Part shown: one piece after another, positions 48,881-62,100 of the stretch | Layout of the letters: the number at the start of each line of letters is the position of its first letter | Position numbering within the stretch: the first letter of the stretch is position 1 | Origin: Stercorarius parasiticus | Taxonomy: Eukaryota > Chordata > Aves > Charadriiformes > Stercorariidae | DNA: 64,000 nucleotides | Assembly (NCBI GenBank): GCA_013396915.1 | Contig: VWZL01001361.1 | Span: forward strand, 200,560-264,559 | Direction of reading: 5' to 3' | Position numbers and translations under genes: made by a program | Notes under the pieces: model-generated | Databases searched by the model: none | Told to the model about the DNA's origin: nothing | The model's input: only the letters and a program-made list of their open reading frames with translations

Positions 48881-49959
48881 TTTTATGTAGGATTGACAGC
48901 TGTATGTTGAACTTGAAATAAACGCATGTAAGTCAAGAGTTGGGAAAATGTCCCTTTGGGCACTAAAATGAAGAAATAGGTGAAACCAATGAAAGCCACG
49001 TGTTTAGTTACACGATGCTTAAACCAATGTCAGTGCAAAGGGGATTTGGAGAAGGAGTTGCAGGGGTGGTATTGACTCTTGGATTAGTAGTGCCTGGGGT
49101 GGGATGTTTTCCCTTCCCTTGACTAGCTGTGGGCTCAAACAACTCAGTGCATGGCTCAAGGTAGATAAGTTTTAGCAGAGTTTTGGGACAGGCTGTGCAT
49201 AACAGGCTTCCAGGAAGGGTGAGGATCTTCACAGAAATCCCAGATTGAATGCATTTTCTAGACCACACCAAGCCATAATGGAATAAGGCTCTACTAAAAG
49301 TGGGGAGGACTTTTTTGCTACCCCTTCCCACTTGACTGCTCATCATAGGGTTGGGCAGACTTACCAGCTGATTATGACAAATGGCAACAAAGGGGAGCAG
49401 TGGTGGAGGAGGGTGCAATGCAGTCCCTTGGAGTTATACAGCACTCCCAAAACTGTGTGAATCACCGTTCTTGCCTTTCTTTGCGGCTGTTGGTGTAAGG
49501 TTCAGCTAAGAGAGAAATGGAGAGGTGGAATGAACTGGTTGAGAATAGCGTGATTCCAGGAGCTGGGAGTATTCAGCCTGTCTCAGTTGCAGGCTTAGCC
49601 CACCCTGGTTCATGCTGCTTCCCTGCCCTTGGTCACGATTGTCAAGGAGGAAGTCTGGGTTCAGAGCACACAGACAACTCAGAAAAAAAGTTAATGAGAG
49701 CATTGATGGGATTGGGAGCACCCAGCTCTTCATCACCTATCAAAAACACAAAGAAAACTGAACGTGTTCCCAGGACCCAGTGACACAGCTCAGCTCCAGA
49801 TAGATGGTCACCAAAATAATCTGGGAATTTACGGTATGTGACAAAATTTCCAGCATAGGCAGGCTTTCTCTAGAGCTCTGTGTCTCTTTTGCTAGTGAAA
49901 GAGTCAAATCTTTCCTCTGAACAACACCTGGGATTCTCCCTTACATTATCAGGTTTCCA

Positions 49960-50720
49960 AAACTAGTCCCTCCAGGACGTGGTCCTGGACAGGCAGAAGG
50001 AAGGGTGGCTACTGCTGCAGGGTGGGAATGATGGGTCCAGCACACTCCTCTGGAGCTCGCACCCACTTCTGGGAGAAGGGTAAGCAACTGCTAAGCAATG
50101 GAAAGTGCTTGTGCGCTCTCCAGACCTCAAGCACCCAAAAGTGTTCAAGCACTTTGATACCGTCTAGCTATGGGCACAGATCCAGTTGCAGCTGTATGCA
50201 ATCTGGAGACTTTAATCTTCAAACAAGCCCTTCAATGGTGTCACACAGATCGTCCACAATGTGGGCGACCTCCAGGGCCTCACCAGGGTCTTCTGGAGTA
50301 CCCATATCTCTGGTTTGCAGCTCATACGTGACAATGTGGTATCCCCAGAGTCGCACTCACGCTAGATGGGTTCTTCCATTAAAAGCCTTAACGTTTGCAA
50401 AATGCAACACTCCCTCAATAAAAATATTACACTCATTTAGCTGATGGTAATGACTCAGACATGCCATAAGCTCTGCAGTGTGCCAGTAACAATGCTACTA
50501 ACCTGAGTGGTTTGGACTTTACAGTCTTTTCTTTGTAACAAATACATGTGATTAACATTTTCCTTAAAAATGGTCAGTGGAGCAGTGAGACGTACCAGGC
50601 TGGCAGTGTTAAAAATTGGAGCTGTGTCCCCAAAGAGCAGATGTAGGCTGACAAAAGACAGGGCCAACTTCTCACACCTACGCAGGGCTCTGGCCACACA
50701 GCTTGGCCTCACACCCAACT
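49960..50720 (-). pseudogene. Possible protein-coding relic, unidentified
   Basis: On the minus strand, 50718-50455 is an 87-codon frame containing ARALRRCEKLALSFVSLHLL and NTASLVRLTAPLTIF. After frame breaks, about 50345-50215 reads GYHIVTYELQTRDMGTPEDP and then G-E-A-L-E-V-A-H-I-V-D-D-L-C-D-T-I-E-G before a stop. The pieces are in the same orientation and look more protein-like than chance frames, with helix-repeat-like spacing, but I cannot name a family. It could be a decayed retrocopy; chance remains possible. Confidence 0.25.
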
Positions 50721-53700
50721 CGGAGTGACAGCTTCAAGAAGTAAATGGTGAGCTCAGTTGCCACGACTTTTTCTCAGACGCTGGCTGCAATTACCAAAGC
50801 TGCCAAAAGCCACAAGAAGGCAGCCAGATAGCATCACCGCATGCTGGCAGGGTTCATCTCTTACAAGCATCTACCGACTGGAAGCCCTTTCATTGCCATC
50901 CTTCCACTTTTCTAGGTCAACTGCGGCACAGGGCTGAGCTTTAACAGGAGACCCAAAACAACCATCCATTGACCTAGCTCACCTCCCCTTGCAGACAGTT
51001 TCTCAGCTGGGTGCTACTTGAACCAGGTGAGTGTTTGCCTCATTGAAACAGCATCCTGGTCTTATACAGTCCCTACAACTGGTCACATTTAGTTATTCCC
51101 CACTGTGAACATTAAGGAAAGACTAAATGGTTGCAGGGAAGTTCCTTTCAGCCTTGCTCTCTCTGAACCTCTGCTTTTTTCTTTCTTTCCTACCTTCTAT
51201 TCTGTTTTTAAAACTTCCTTTAAAGTGAGACTGACTCTCATAGTCACTGCTCTGGAGCTCAGACAGCCTTGTTGATCCCTTCTGCAAGTGACAACACTTC
51301 TCACTGTCTTTTATATATCAGCTTAACAGCCTGATAACAACTGGGCAGGACTGGATATGCCTGGCACTTTGTGCATATACTGTGCAAGGCTTGTAGTACG
51401 GCCCTAGCTATATTTTGCTGTCTCTTGCTCTTGAACTGTTACCTTCTGATTGCTTCAAAATGACTCATGAGGTTCATATGGTCCAAATTAAGTGAATGGC
51501 TGAACGCTCGTGGTGCTGTAGATTACTTAAAGGATTTTAGGCAGGATCTTAATATTTCATTGTATGCCTGCAAACTCCTGAGATTTTTTAGTAGGAAGCA
51601 AAATGCGAATTTTGCGAACTACAGAAATGTTTCATCAGCTGAGGATCCGAACCCTACTTCATGCTCATTTAATACATTTTGTAGCGCACTATGGTTAATG
51701 CAGCTATAAAGCAATGTTATTACGGAAACTTTCAGTCTCTTGAGGACACTTCTCCATTTTTGTGCACTAGTTCGGTGCTAGAATTCTTCTTCATACCAGG
51801 TGTTTCTTTTAAAAACATGATAAGCATCTCTGGGACATTTCCATTATCTTGGATTGTATGTGTATACAAACACCCATCTTGAGCTCTGCCTGGCAGAGCG
51901 ATCTCTCCTGTCAGCAGTTCTTTTCCAAGCCACCCTAAGAATTTATCTCCCAGCCCTACCCCAATCTCAACCTCCCCACATCTGCAGTGCTGGCCCTGCA
52001 CTCCTGCTCCACCTGCTCTGCTCCTCATCACCAAAGCAATGCGTGAGCATTTTCCAGAGCACATTTGTTGACGTGAATTGCTGAAGAATAGGCAAATACT
52101 GCTCCTGGTGTGCAAACTGCTACTGCACTCAACAACGCTTTCCCAGAGCTGCTGCTAAGCTTACTTTTACTCTCCATTTGACAAGTACGTAGGTGAGAGT
52201 CAAAAAGCTGAAAGGACAAAAGTCTTGGCTTCTCTGTTCTACATTACCCTAAAAACCTGACCTACCCACTGTTTTGGGGAGCTGTACTCTTGGTCTGGAA
52301 GTCACTCTTGAATCCCAGAATTTGCGGTGGAAAAAAAGAAGTCCTCTTCCTTGGGTCTTAAGTATTTATGCTTGAGTCCCCAGCATTCCCAAAGGGTGTT
52401 CAAAATGCCTTGAGCACTTGGACTGTCCTTTTTAAATTTTAGCAAAGGCTGGAGGGTTTGCCAGTGGTTTTCTTTCCCAGCATGAGCCAAACATGCCTGC
52501 CAGATTTCTCAAGAGGGGATGTAAGATTTTCCAATTTCTAAATAGGCCAATGAAGCATAAAAATATCGAAACATAAAATGAATGTGTTTTATGAAAGGAT
52601 TCTCTGTTGTCAAGGAAGGAGGGCTGGCAAACACCTGAGGGCGCCGGGAACTTTTCTCCTCTGTGACCTGAGGCTCTCGGGAAATGACCTTTACCAGCCT
52701 GGAGGCGCAGGAATGCGGTGGTGCCAAACTTCCCCTCCACATGTTGTGGGCAACTTAATGGAAAAACCTGTAAATATTGCAGAATGTTGTGAATTGTTAG
52801 TAGTATTACTATGTCTTTAGATAGAGGTATGTACTGTGCATTTCATTCTCTGTAACTCTCTTTTCATAACAGTTAACTACTGTCTAACAAGGAAAGAAAA
52901 GTCAGAGGTTTCATGCTTACAGGAAGTATATCGTGTCGATGGATTTGCATAGTATTTAGAAGAGTTAGAGTTACATTGCAGTGACGCAGTTCTACAGCAC
53001 TTGCTAATTCCCTCTTCTCCCCAAATACTTCCTCCTGGCTCCCACTCTTGTTTGTTTGAACATACCCAGTCTCTTATTCCTCTCTCCATGCGCTGTGCAG
53101 TTACTGAACAATTGGAGTTTAACATATTCATGCTCCATTTAATATTCTGCAGCAGATCTCAGGCTGACAGTGCGTCCAGATGGGGGTCCACTGCCCCGGT
53201 CCACAGGCACCAAACATGGTCATCCAGACTCTCCGAATTGGAACCCAGACATTTGTCTCATGCTGTTTCTTTCCATCTTCCTTTCTCTACCAAAATATTG
53301 CTCTCTGTTCATGCATCTATTCCAGCAACTGCAGTAAACCAGGTCTTAAAATCCCACTTGATTGCCTATCAAAGCGGAACGTGAAGCGTTTCCAGGAGGG
53401 TTTGTGCGATGGTGATCTCCATGTCAGAGGCAAACTTTATATTTGTTGGATTTCTATCCAGAGTTCAGGTTTCACATAGACATTGCCCCATCCTTACACA
53501 CACGTGGCAGCTTGTTACTCTGCAAAATGCCTGACCAGAAGTAGCCGAGCTGTTGTACCATCTTCAGCTCTGACTCTGGTAAAGGGGAAAGCCTCCCATG
53601 AACCATCTAACAGCATATTCAGTGACCCTGGAAAACTCCCTGGAAATGCCCTTTCCTCATCCCACCTTGAGAGCTGGTTTCAATTGCCCTCCTTTTGTGG

Positions 53701-54193
53701 CAAATGGGGGTAGAGGTGGTGACATCAGGCCCTTCTTGTCAGCTCCCTTTTCACAAGGAAGCATGCATTCAATTAGAGGATTTTAATTAAAATACTTTTC
53801 TGTAGCATCCTGTTTCCAGGCCCTGCTGTAAATTTAACTTGACGTTCTCTCATTTAACAGGTGGGTGAGATTATTCTGAGAGCTGCCAGATGGAAGAAAG
53901 CAGAAACAGGGCTGGCTGTTGAGATAGAAGAATGAAGAGAGGAAGAGAGAGAGCAAAAGCAAGGAGCGGGACAGATATCTGCTGCATATCTGTCAATATT
54001 TACTATGCAACATGCTATCGCTTTCTGTGATGGTTCCTCATTGCCATATGCGCACGACTTCTTAAATTTCTTTTGAAGGATAAAAGTGGCAAATCCAGGA
54101 TCAACACAGTTGCATTTGATTTCCTTTCCTTTTGGACTGGAGCAGTTCAGGAATAACCAACAAATGGCAATTGATGCAAAATTCAAAGTACCG

Positions 54194-54229
54194 TCATCCT
54201 ACCCTCAAAAATCATCCTACCCTCAAAAA
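54194..54229 (+). repeat. Perfect 18-bp tandem duplication
   Basis: The unit TCATCCTACCCTCAAAAA occurs at 54194-54211 and again at 54212-54229, followed by an A-rich stretch. Looks like a recent slippage or microduplication. Confidence 0.9.
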
Positions 54230-54417
54230 AGAAAAAACCCACCCTTTAACCAGGAAGATGGGAAACAGAGTAACAGCTGTGAGGCTGCAGTGGTAGCCAT
54301 GGGAGTGGGCAGTTCACTAGCGGACCTTTCTGCCGCTGCAGCTGTGTCAGCACCAGCTTCCAGATGCAACGGGTTAAAGGATATGGGAGAGAAGAGATTG
54401 TTTCCAAGAGGTTAAAG

Positions 54418-54700
54418 CTCAGTGGCTAGCAGGAGCAAGGATGAGGAATGTGGAAAGCTGCCAGCTGGGAGTCTGTGAGGTAGAAAGGCTGGAGACAAGG
54501 GGTGGCTAGGAAAGAAAATGAAAGGGACCAAAGGAAGAGAGAAAAAAGGGAAGGATAGTCTGGGAAGGAGGAACCTTAGGGAACAGGGAAGGAAGAGCCG
54601 CTGGGGGTTGCTGAGCACAGGGAGAAGACTGAGAAAGCCACAGAGGCAACAAGGAGAGGAATGGGAAGGAAAGGAGACCCTTATGCTCTGTTCTTCCCTT
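54418..54700 (+). repeat. Purine-rich (AG) strand-asymmetric tract, second
   Basis: A + strand rich in A/G with gggaagg, gagaaaaa and ggaagga words and no strict period. Similar in style to the tract at 48.4-48.9 kb, about 6 kb away. The leucine/phenylalanine/serine-rich minus-strand frames here reflect composition only. Confidence 0.6.
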
Positions 54701-55545
54701 TGAGAGCAATAAAACATAAGGGAATTAAAGACCGAACTTCAAGCTAATGTGGAAGGGTGCCTGCACTGATCTCCTTCCACTGTGCTATGTAGGGCCATAG
54801 TATTCTGACCTACCCACAACATGGCATGTGCTGCCAGAGGTGAGACCTCCAGAACAATGGAGGCAGAGGCTGCCTGAGCCAGTACAAAGCTGTGGTGCAA
54901 GTAAAGAGGATGTTATAAACCCTCAGAAACATTGCGTACTGCTGTCATAACCCATAACGTAGTGCAACTAGTCTCACTTTTGCATTGGTCACCTGAACCA
55001 GCTGCTTTCAAAGGAGATTTTTGCAGCAGAAGGCATAGCAAAAAAGATGCTACTGAGGAAAATAACTAGAAAGCCCTGTTTTAGTTCTTTCCATTGGTAA
55101 ACGTTGGTTTAAGCTCCAACTTCAGAGGTCTGGAGCTCTCAAGGCTATTGATTACCTCTTTAGGTTTGCTCTTCTAATTCCAGAGGCCCGCTGAGTGAAT
55201 CCACGGTCTGTGTGATTTGGTTGTAGATTGATAAACTTGAAATTGTCCAGGTAAGCACTGAGAGTCCTCATGATTTCCCCACAAAGAACACGATTTCAGC
55301 CAGAGCTGTGATCAGTCCAGGACGGACACAAGAATATTTCATGGACATGTAACCCCACCGAAGAGCCTACCCCTAGGATGGAATAGAAAAATACATAAAC
55401 ATATTACACCTACATTTGTGATTAGACTTTGCAGTATCATGGACAATCATTTAGCAAACTGAGGTATTTCAATATATACCAAAACCAAAACACATGGTTT
55501 CAATTCTCCAAATGGGAAAAATCCCATCCAAAAGAAGCTCCCACT

Positions 55546-55559
55546 AAAAAAAAAAAAAA

Positions 55560-55589
<30 letters not shown>
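55546..55589 (+). repeat. Microsatellite A16 + (GAAA)7
   Basis: Sixteen A (55546-55561) followed by seven GAAA units (55562-55589). The arrangement, an A-tail that evolved into a tetranucleotide repeat, is common at old retroelement tails, but no retroelement is recognisable directly upstream. Confidence 0.95.
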
Positions 55590-55590
<1 letters not shown>

Positions 55591-55754
55591 GGAAAAAAGT
55601 CAAAAAGTCAGTGGAAGATTATTCACCAACAATCACAGCCTAGATATTTGTACAAGCTGAAGCTTACATCAGAAAGTCATCACACAAAATCAAGTGCTTT
55701 GGCCAGCAAACATACTTTTATCAGTCACGTTGTAATCACTCTCTAAAAAGAGAT

Positions 55755-56125
55755 CTTAATTTTTTCCAACAGGATCTGCTCTCCATATTATTGCACCAAT
55801 GGTCTTTAATTGCATCAGTATCCTTTAATTCTTTACCAGTCATGTCTCCTATGAGTCTTTCTATAATTTTCCCTGGGACTGATGCCAGGCTAATGTGCCT
55901 GCATTTGCCTGAGCAATCCCATTTATCCTCTTGAACACAGAAACAACAACTAGCTTTTTATCCAGTCATCTGGAACTGTCTCAGAATCCAGGACATGTGA
56001 AGTATCAACAGGAATAGCTCAGAGTGCTCTTCAGCAAGTCTCTTTTAAGCTTTCTGGTAAAATGTACCTGGTCTGTGGACCTTAAAATGTTTAATTTTAC
56101 TAGTTGTTCACAGCCTTCTCAAGTT
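55755..56125 (-). mobile_element. Ancient LINE (CR1/L3-like) reverse-transcriptase fragment
   Basis: On the minus strand, 55898-55845 reads about I-S-L-A-S-V-P-G-K-I-I-E-R-L-I-G-D-M, the well-known non-LTR reverse-transcriptase segment that precedes motif A in CR1/L2/L3 elements (compare the family pattern N-Y-R-P-V-S-L-T-S-V-P-G-K). Upstream on the minus strand (about 55985-55925) the sequence fits the V-P-x-D-W-x-x-x segment in a broken frame. Multiple stops and frameshifts show it is old. It is much more diverged than the five CR1 fragments in this window and belongs to a different, older amniote LINE lineage; the precise family is uncertain. Confidence 0.7.
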
Positions 56126-59100
56126 ACCCTTGCAAGTAATTTTCAGAGATTCACAGGGAAGAAGGGCCCACCAGGCTGTCTGCTGAGACCTCCTGTGTAT
56201 TTCTGACTTGTGGTACATATGTTGCCCAGCTACTTTTACGTTAAGTTCCAAGACCAAAGCCAAGGGCAAGGCACAGTAGAAGCTTCTGACAAGCCCTCTG
56301 CCCATACCCTGCAGGAGTGGGGAAAGCGATCCTTGAACACAATCAACAGCCCTGCAAAAAAAATGCACTCTGTACTGCAGAAGAAGGTAAAACACCCTCC
56401 AAGTTGATGCCACTGTGACCTCTGGGAAGCCCCATCTGCACCTCAAGTACATCAGGGACTGTGACCTTGAGCAAAGCGGCACAGGATATCATCCCCCAGC
56501 ATCTACAGCAGAAGTGCTTTGGAGCACAGATCAGCTACCGTTCAAAAAGCTTTGATGTTTTACTCCATCCATAGTATCATACATAATGGACTCCACCTTC
56601 CCTGCCTTATTTTGTCCACAATGTAGACTGAGCATCTCTGACTTTGCAATTTTGCTGTTAAAGTTACCTGTATCTGAGCAAGGTGGTTTTGTTTTGGTTG
56701 TTTTTTTTTTTGTTATTCAAAATATACTTCAAATATCTTCTTCAAAGCCAAACTTGTCACTTTTCTTTTAAAAAATGCTTTTTTCTGACTTATCAAGCAT
56801 GTATTTTTAATGTATAAATTATATTAACCATCTGCTATTTTTTCTTTCTCTATTATTTCATCTGACAGCTTGTTATTGAATCACTGCTTTCAGATAGCCT
56901 TTTAACCAGACTGATTTCAATTCAGCTAAATTTGCATCCATACCCAACAAAATAGCATTTTATGCATGCACATGATGATGGCTTGTGAGCATTCATCTGG
57001 TAGGGGATCCACAAAGGACTCCCCGGCTTAGCTGAGCTTTTCCAAGTTTTCCAGTCAGAAATACTTACAAGCATTGGAAAATGGCCTTTGGAGTTTAAAA
57101 TAAAAATTGAACTACTGTTTCATGCAATTCTGTTTGCACCTGACAAATATACTTTTGCCATTACTGGTGTTCAGGCTACCAGTGACTGTAAGGTTAGTTA
57201 TTAACTCCTGGTCCAGCACAAGAGTTGGTACTGAGCTACCTCATCCCAGATGCAGGACACTGCGTGTAAAGAAATCACCACCTATTATTTTTAGAAACTC
57301 TTAGAAGTTTTGTCACTGGTAAATGAGAAGTCCAGCAAATACTCCCCAGGTTTTTCTTGGCCAGATGTCTGTCATTCCCTATCCTCAGTGAAACTAGTCA
57401 GACCTTTAGCCCACATGTATTCAAATGTTGTGATTCTGAAACAACAGTGATTCTTCAGTACATTACAGCCTCTTTGATAACTGGAGACACAGGCTCTGTG
57501 CTGCTATCCCTGCTGGACAAGTTGAATCTGTGAATTTTAATGTCTGTCCTAAGACCCCAACCTAGTTGTAAGGACTACTAGTTTTTAGGCTCTAGGATTG
57601 GTGTCACCCAGTTTGGTTATCATCTCATGCACAGGTGCAACAGAAAAACATTCCTTTAATTCGTGTGCATGGAGGCATCTTAGAACTTGGACCACATCAA
57701 CTGCTTTGAGAACGATGCCTCAATGTCTTTACCTTTACATGCCACTACTGAGTGTACAGTTATCTCAGGTCAACCACAGCCCTCATGGTCTGACTTCACA
57801 CTCACCCATCTTCTTTGGAAACAAGGATCTGTCTCTGTGGCCAAAGCTCAAGGGGACACAACTGGGAAGATTTCCTATCATTTTGGATGTACGCATGTGA
57901 GTTAAAATAATTTTTTGAAGTTTATGTGAACATGGATTTTATTTCTGATGCTATTACTGTAACAACATGGCCTACAGGATTAGTTACCTCGAAGGCTGCC
58001 AATTCTTAAACATATGGACTCTGTTTGTGCCATAGACCACTGCTCAGACCTCTACATCTCCCATAGCCTTTTTTTTTCCAAGCAAAAAAAAAAGGGATAA
58101 AGTGATTTAGGAAGAGTTAATGCCCCTGAACAGATGCACCAGCAAGAGATGTGACAAAATGTCAAGTGGAATGTGCCTGAGGGCTTGGAATTTGGCCGTA
58201 GAGGCAGCAGATGAGTCCCCAGGATGGCATGTCCCTCAGAGGCCCGGCATGCTTTGGTGACAGCTGTGATTTTTATGGCCCAGCTTCGATGACAGTTTGG
58301 GAGGGGTCAGATCTGCTTTTTTCTGACAGGAATTTGGTTTGTCATCAGATTCTAAAATCCCTCTGATTTATGGTGTCAGCCACTGCTGGCGTTTTACTCA
58401 GATGCATGTCCTCTCCCCACTCCCTGTGGACTGTGAGGTTAAGGTGCAATCGCTAAAGTTCAAATTAAGCTAATATCAGGAGGAAAAAGAAAGTGGTAGG
58501 TCATGAGATGATAGCAAACACTGAGAAGAGCTAGGTCCAAAAATGTCTCATTAAGAGCACTTCATCTGAAAGCAGACAGCCCTTCCACCACCATCTGAAC
58601 ACCAACTCTTCGGCTGACCTCCACAGTCCATAGTCTGACAGATTTGCGCATGTTGCAAGGAATTAAAAGGTAAGTGATGTCTATTGCTTGGTACCATGTC
58701 CCCTCATATTTGGCAGTGACAAAGCAACCTCCCAGAAAGGTGATCTGGTTAGAACAAAAGCTTTAAGAGTAGGTGTTGAATGCCTCCAGCCACGCAGGGT
58801 AAGGGCCATGTCAGCACAGCACTCCTCAGCTTCTCAGCTCCCACTTGGTGTGACCATGGTGTGCATTTCTGTGGTCACTTAGCACCCAGCAGGGGACCCA
58901 TGTGTCGCTTGCAGACAGTCATTTAAGGCACAGATAGGTCCGGTTTCTTTCCTGGGTTTTCTGACCACTTAAACATTTTTTTGCAGGTCTGGTGAGACAC
59001 AGTAGCACAAACAGTTCAGCAAACCAAGAGCCCAACTCCCACCAGCTTCATCCTTTAATTCACATCCTAAGAGAAGATGTTATAGAACAAGTAGGTCCAT

Positions 59101-62100
59101 TCTGATGACTCTTTCAGCTGTCCCTTCGAACAAGGGGCAAACAAGGTTGCTGCTTCCAAACATCACCTTCTCACCCTTTACTTACCTTACAGATATAGCT
59201 CTGTTACCAACCAGAGCTGTCAAATGTCTCCTGCTGGGAAATACAGCTCTGTTCAAGCTTCATAGCAGCTGGAAGATCCTGAGGTATGGGATATTCTCTG
59301 TGGAAATGAACAGAGAAAGCTGAAGGTGACCATTCAAATGTCTGAGACAAGAAGAAAGGACTGGTTCTGAAGCAGCCTCCCTGCAAAAGTGAGAAACACT
59401 GACCTCAGACTAACGCAGTTGTGATCACAACATTATTATAAAGTCCTGAAATGAGTAAAAGAAGCCATGGGTACAATCCCAGGTAAAGGGATGAGAGTCT
59501 GTTCCAGTACTCCTCATGGACTCTGCTATAAATGTGGCTGCACAAGCCTGGGACAGAGGCTGGAGACTTCAGGGTACGCTTTTCGGGGAGGTGACAACAA
59601 AACTTTCAAAATCAGTGGATATCCTGTGGCCAAGCTGTGTGTGCTCTCTGGGATCAAGAGGGGCTGAGTGGTGGGAATTCTCAGCTTGGCATTTGACGCT
59701 CTTCAAGCAAAATACATGTATTTCCTGACTGAAGCATGTGTAGATCCACCACTGTTCTTGCCTGGCATTCTCTTACCCTTGGGTCTCATGCATTTGCTTC
59801 CCTCTTTCCTCCTTATATTCTGCCACATGGCATTTTTATCATTCTGATCAGAAGTTCCTTCCACTCCAGCTTACTCAGGTTTTTTGTATGTTTGTAAACG
59901 CACTGTCTTACTAATGATGGTTCATGGGGTTTTCCAGGCAAAAGGTGTAAAGATGTAATTTTATACTGTAAATTTCTAATTACATGAGTAAAAATAAAAG
60001 AAAAAAAGACAAAAATGTATTCAACCCTTTTTTTGCCAAGCCTGAATCAAAGGAGTCCCAGGCTCGTATTTCTCATTGAAAGTTTTTGAGTATATTTTAC
60101 AGGATATATACACTCCTTTCCAATAACTGATTAAAGGGATTTTACATCAGCTTTCCCACAAAATTTGCTTGAGGTGTCTGATGAGTTCCTCTTTGCCCAG
60201 ACAGGGGAGTAAGTGGAAATATTGCCAAAAGTAAGAGAAGAAATTCAAATCAATCAAGTATTTTTTCACCAAAATGAAAAAACCTTGCAGAATCATGTCA
60301 GAGCAACAGCAAGAGGAAGCTCAACTCAGATCCTGGCCCACAAAGGATGCAGGGGATGCAGAGGGTCCCAGGAGGTCTATCACATCTCCTGGGGACCCGG
60401 AAAAAAAGCTGAACTAGCCCTTGCTGTGGAAACATTTCAGTTCAGTTTTTTCATAAACCAGACACAGTTTTGGTCTGTTGAAAAACTTCATCTCATTAAG
60501 AAATGTCAGGCAGAGGTCAGTCAGGATGTCTCAGTACTTCTGTTGCACTGGAAAACTGTAATATTTTTATCATCTGTCCATCAGGTTGAAAAATATTTTG
60601 AAATATCAGAATTTTCTGGTGAGCGGGTGCTACAGATTCCATCTGTATTTATGTAGAGTAGTTTTTTTTCTCCGTTTGCCATTGCAGGGCTCTAGTAGTC
60701 GTGTTATAGCACTTCTCACAATTAGCTCTGTGTGAAAGACATATGAATGGCAATAGAAATCTATCCCAGAGGGACTGTTCTGCTTCCTTTAAGGCTATTT
60801 TGGTTTATGTTCCAGTTGTCATCCTAATATGCAACTTCGAATGCTCCCTAAAGACCTGAGGATGCTGCATGCAGTTTAGGGACAGCACTGAGACAGGAAA
60901 GGTCAGTGCCACATGAAATACAAGAACACATTTTTTATTAATAGTATAAATATTTTTCCCCTGATTTTCAGGTGGCTGAGTTTAGTAGGCACAATCCTCC
61001 TCTGTCCTGAGAGGGATAGCAATGCCAAAGCGCAGGCCTTGGGCAAAATGAGTGGCCAAAGAATTGCAGGGAAAATAAAGGATCAACCCATTACAACCGC
61101 TAACACAATCAGAAAGTCTGAAATGCTCGTCTGAGGACCCGAAAGTCTCCCAAGCTCCACACCCGTTTGAATAAGCAATCAGAATTTCAGTACCATCTAT
61201 CTTCCTCTAGACTCCACAACACTTCACAGATTTTTTCTTTCCCTGAGAAATGTTTTCCAGATTTCCTCTACTTCTGCTTCTTGCCAGTGATACAAATACC
61301 ACAAGAACAGTCTATCTCAAAAGTGTTCTGGCAAACAATTCAGGTGCTGGCTAAGACTCTAATGCGCATTGGCTACATTAGGCTTTTATAACGTGTCAGC
61401 TAGCCCCTGACAGCTACCATGTGGTGATAATGATTATTCAGTCCTAGCCCTAAACGAGATGGAGAAAGCGCATGTGTAAAGTGGGAATCCATCTCTGCAG
61501 CCATGCTCTCATTACTACACTTGCTATATTTCCTGGAAGAGGATTGAATTCAGAGTCCTGGGATGTTACCACTGAAAGAGGACCTGCTCTTCCCAGCCTC
61601 ATATCTAGGGGTTCATCACCACTATTTGTCATTACGGTGGCTTCATTTTTTATTTTTTATTTTTTTCCAGCTTAGCGATGTAGAGGTTGTGGAGAGTCTA
61701 GTGCAACTCACTTCTCTCTCCAAAGCAGGTAATGGTCCCACAGTCCACTGGAGAAAATTGATTGTGTCAGAGCAAATGAGCCGCTGCTGGGCTGATCAGC
61801 CTCACTGAAGTCAAGGTTTGCACTCAAGTGCCGGTATTTTGGAGTTGCGTGTCAGGTATAATTTAATACTGGGAACTCAGAAGTGTTAGGTTGGACTTTG
61901 GAGGGAGCCTAACCACTCTGTTCTGCATGTCAAATTAACTACCCAGTAGTGAGCTCCCCTGGCTAAATGATCACCCGTTGGCCAGCTGCCACACCACAAA
62001 GCTCCCCATACAACCGTCTCAAAAATGGAAACTTGTTATTCTGGAGCTGCCCTGTGAATACCCGTTCTGTCAGGGCTGGAGGGAAATATTTGGGGCAGGC

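Larger units (their letters stand above)
46602..55544. other. Intergenic DNA, no functional gene seen
   Basis: About 8.9 kb with no supported gene. It includes a purine-rich block (about 48421-48880), a possible minus-strand protein-like relic (about 49960-50720), an 18-bp tandem duplication (54194-54229) and a second purine-rich block (about 54418-54700). The many serine/leucine/cysteine-rich minus-strand frames over the purine-rich blocks are compositional. Confidence 0.65.

Noticed and set aside
60213..60656. 147-codon plus-strand open frame
   Set aside because: No recognisable domain or supporting context.
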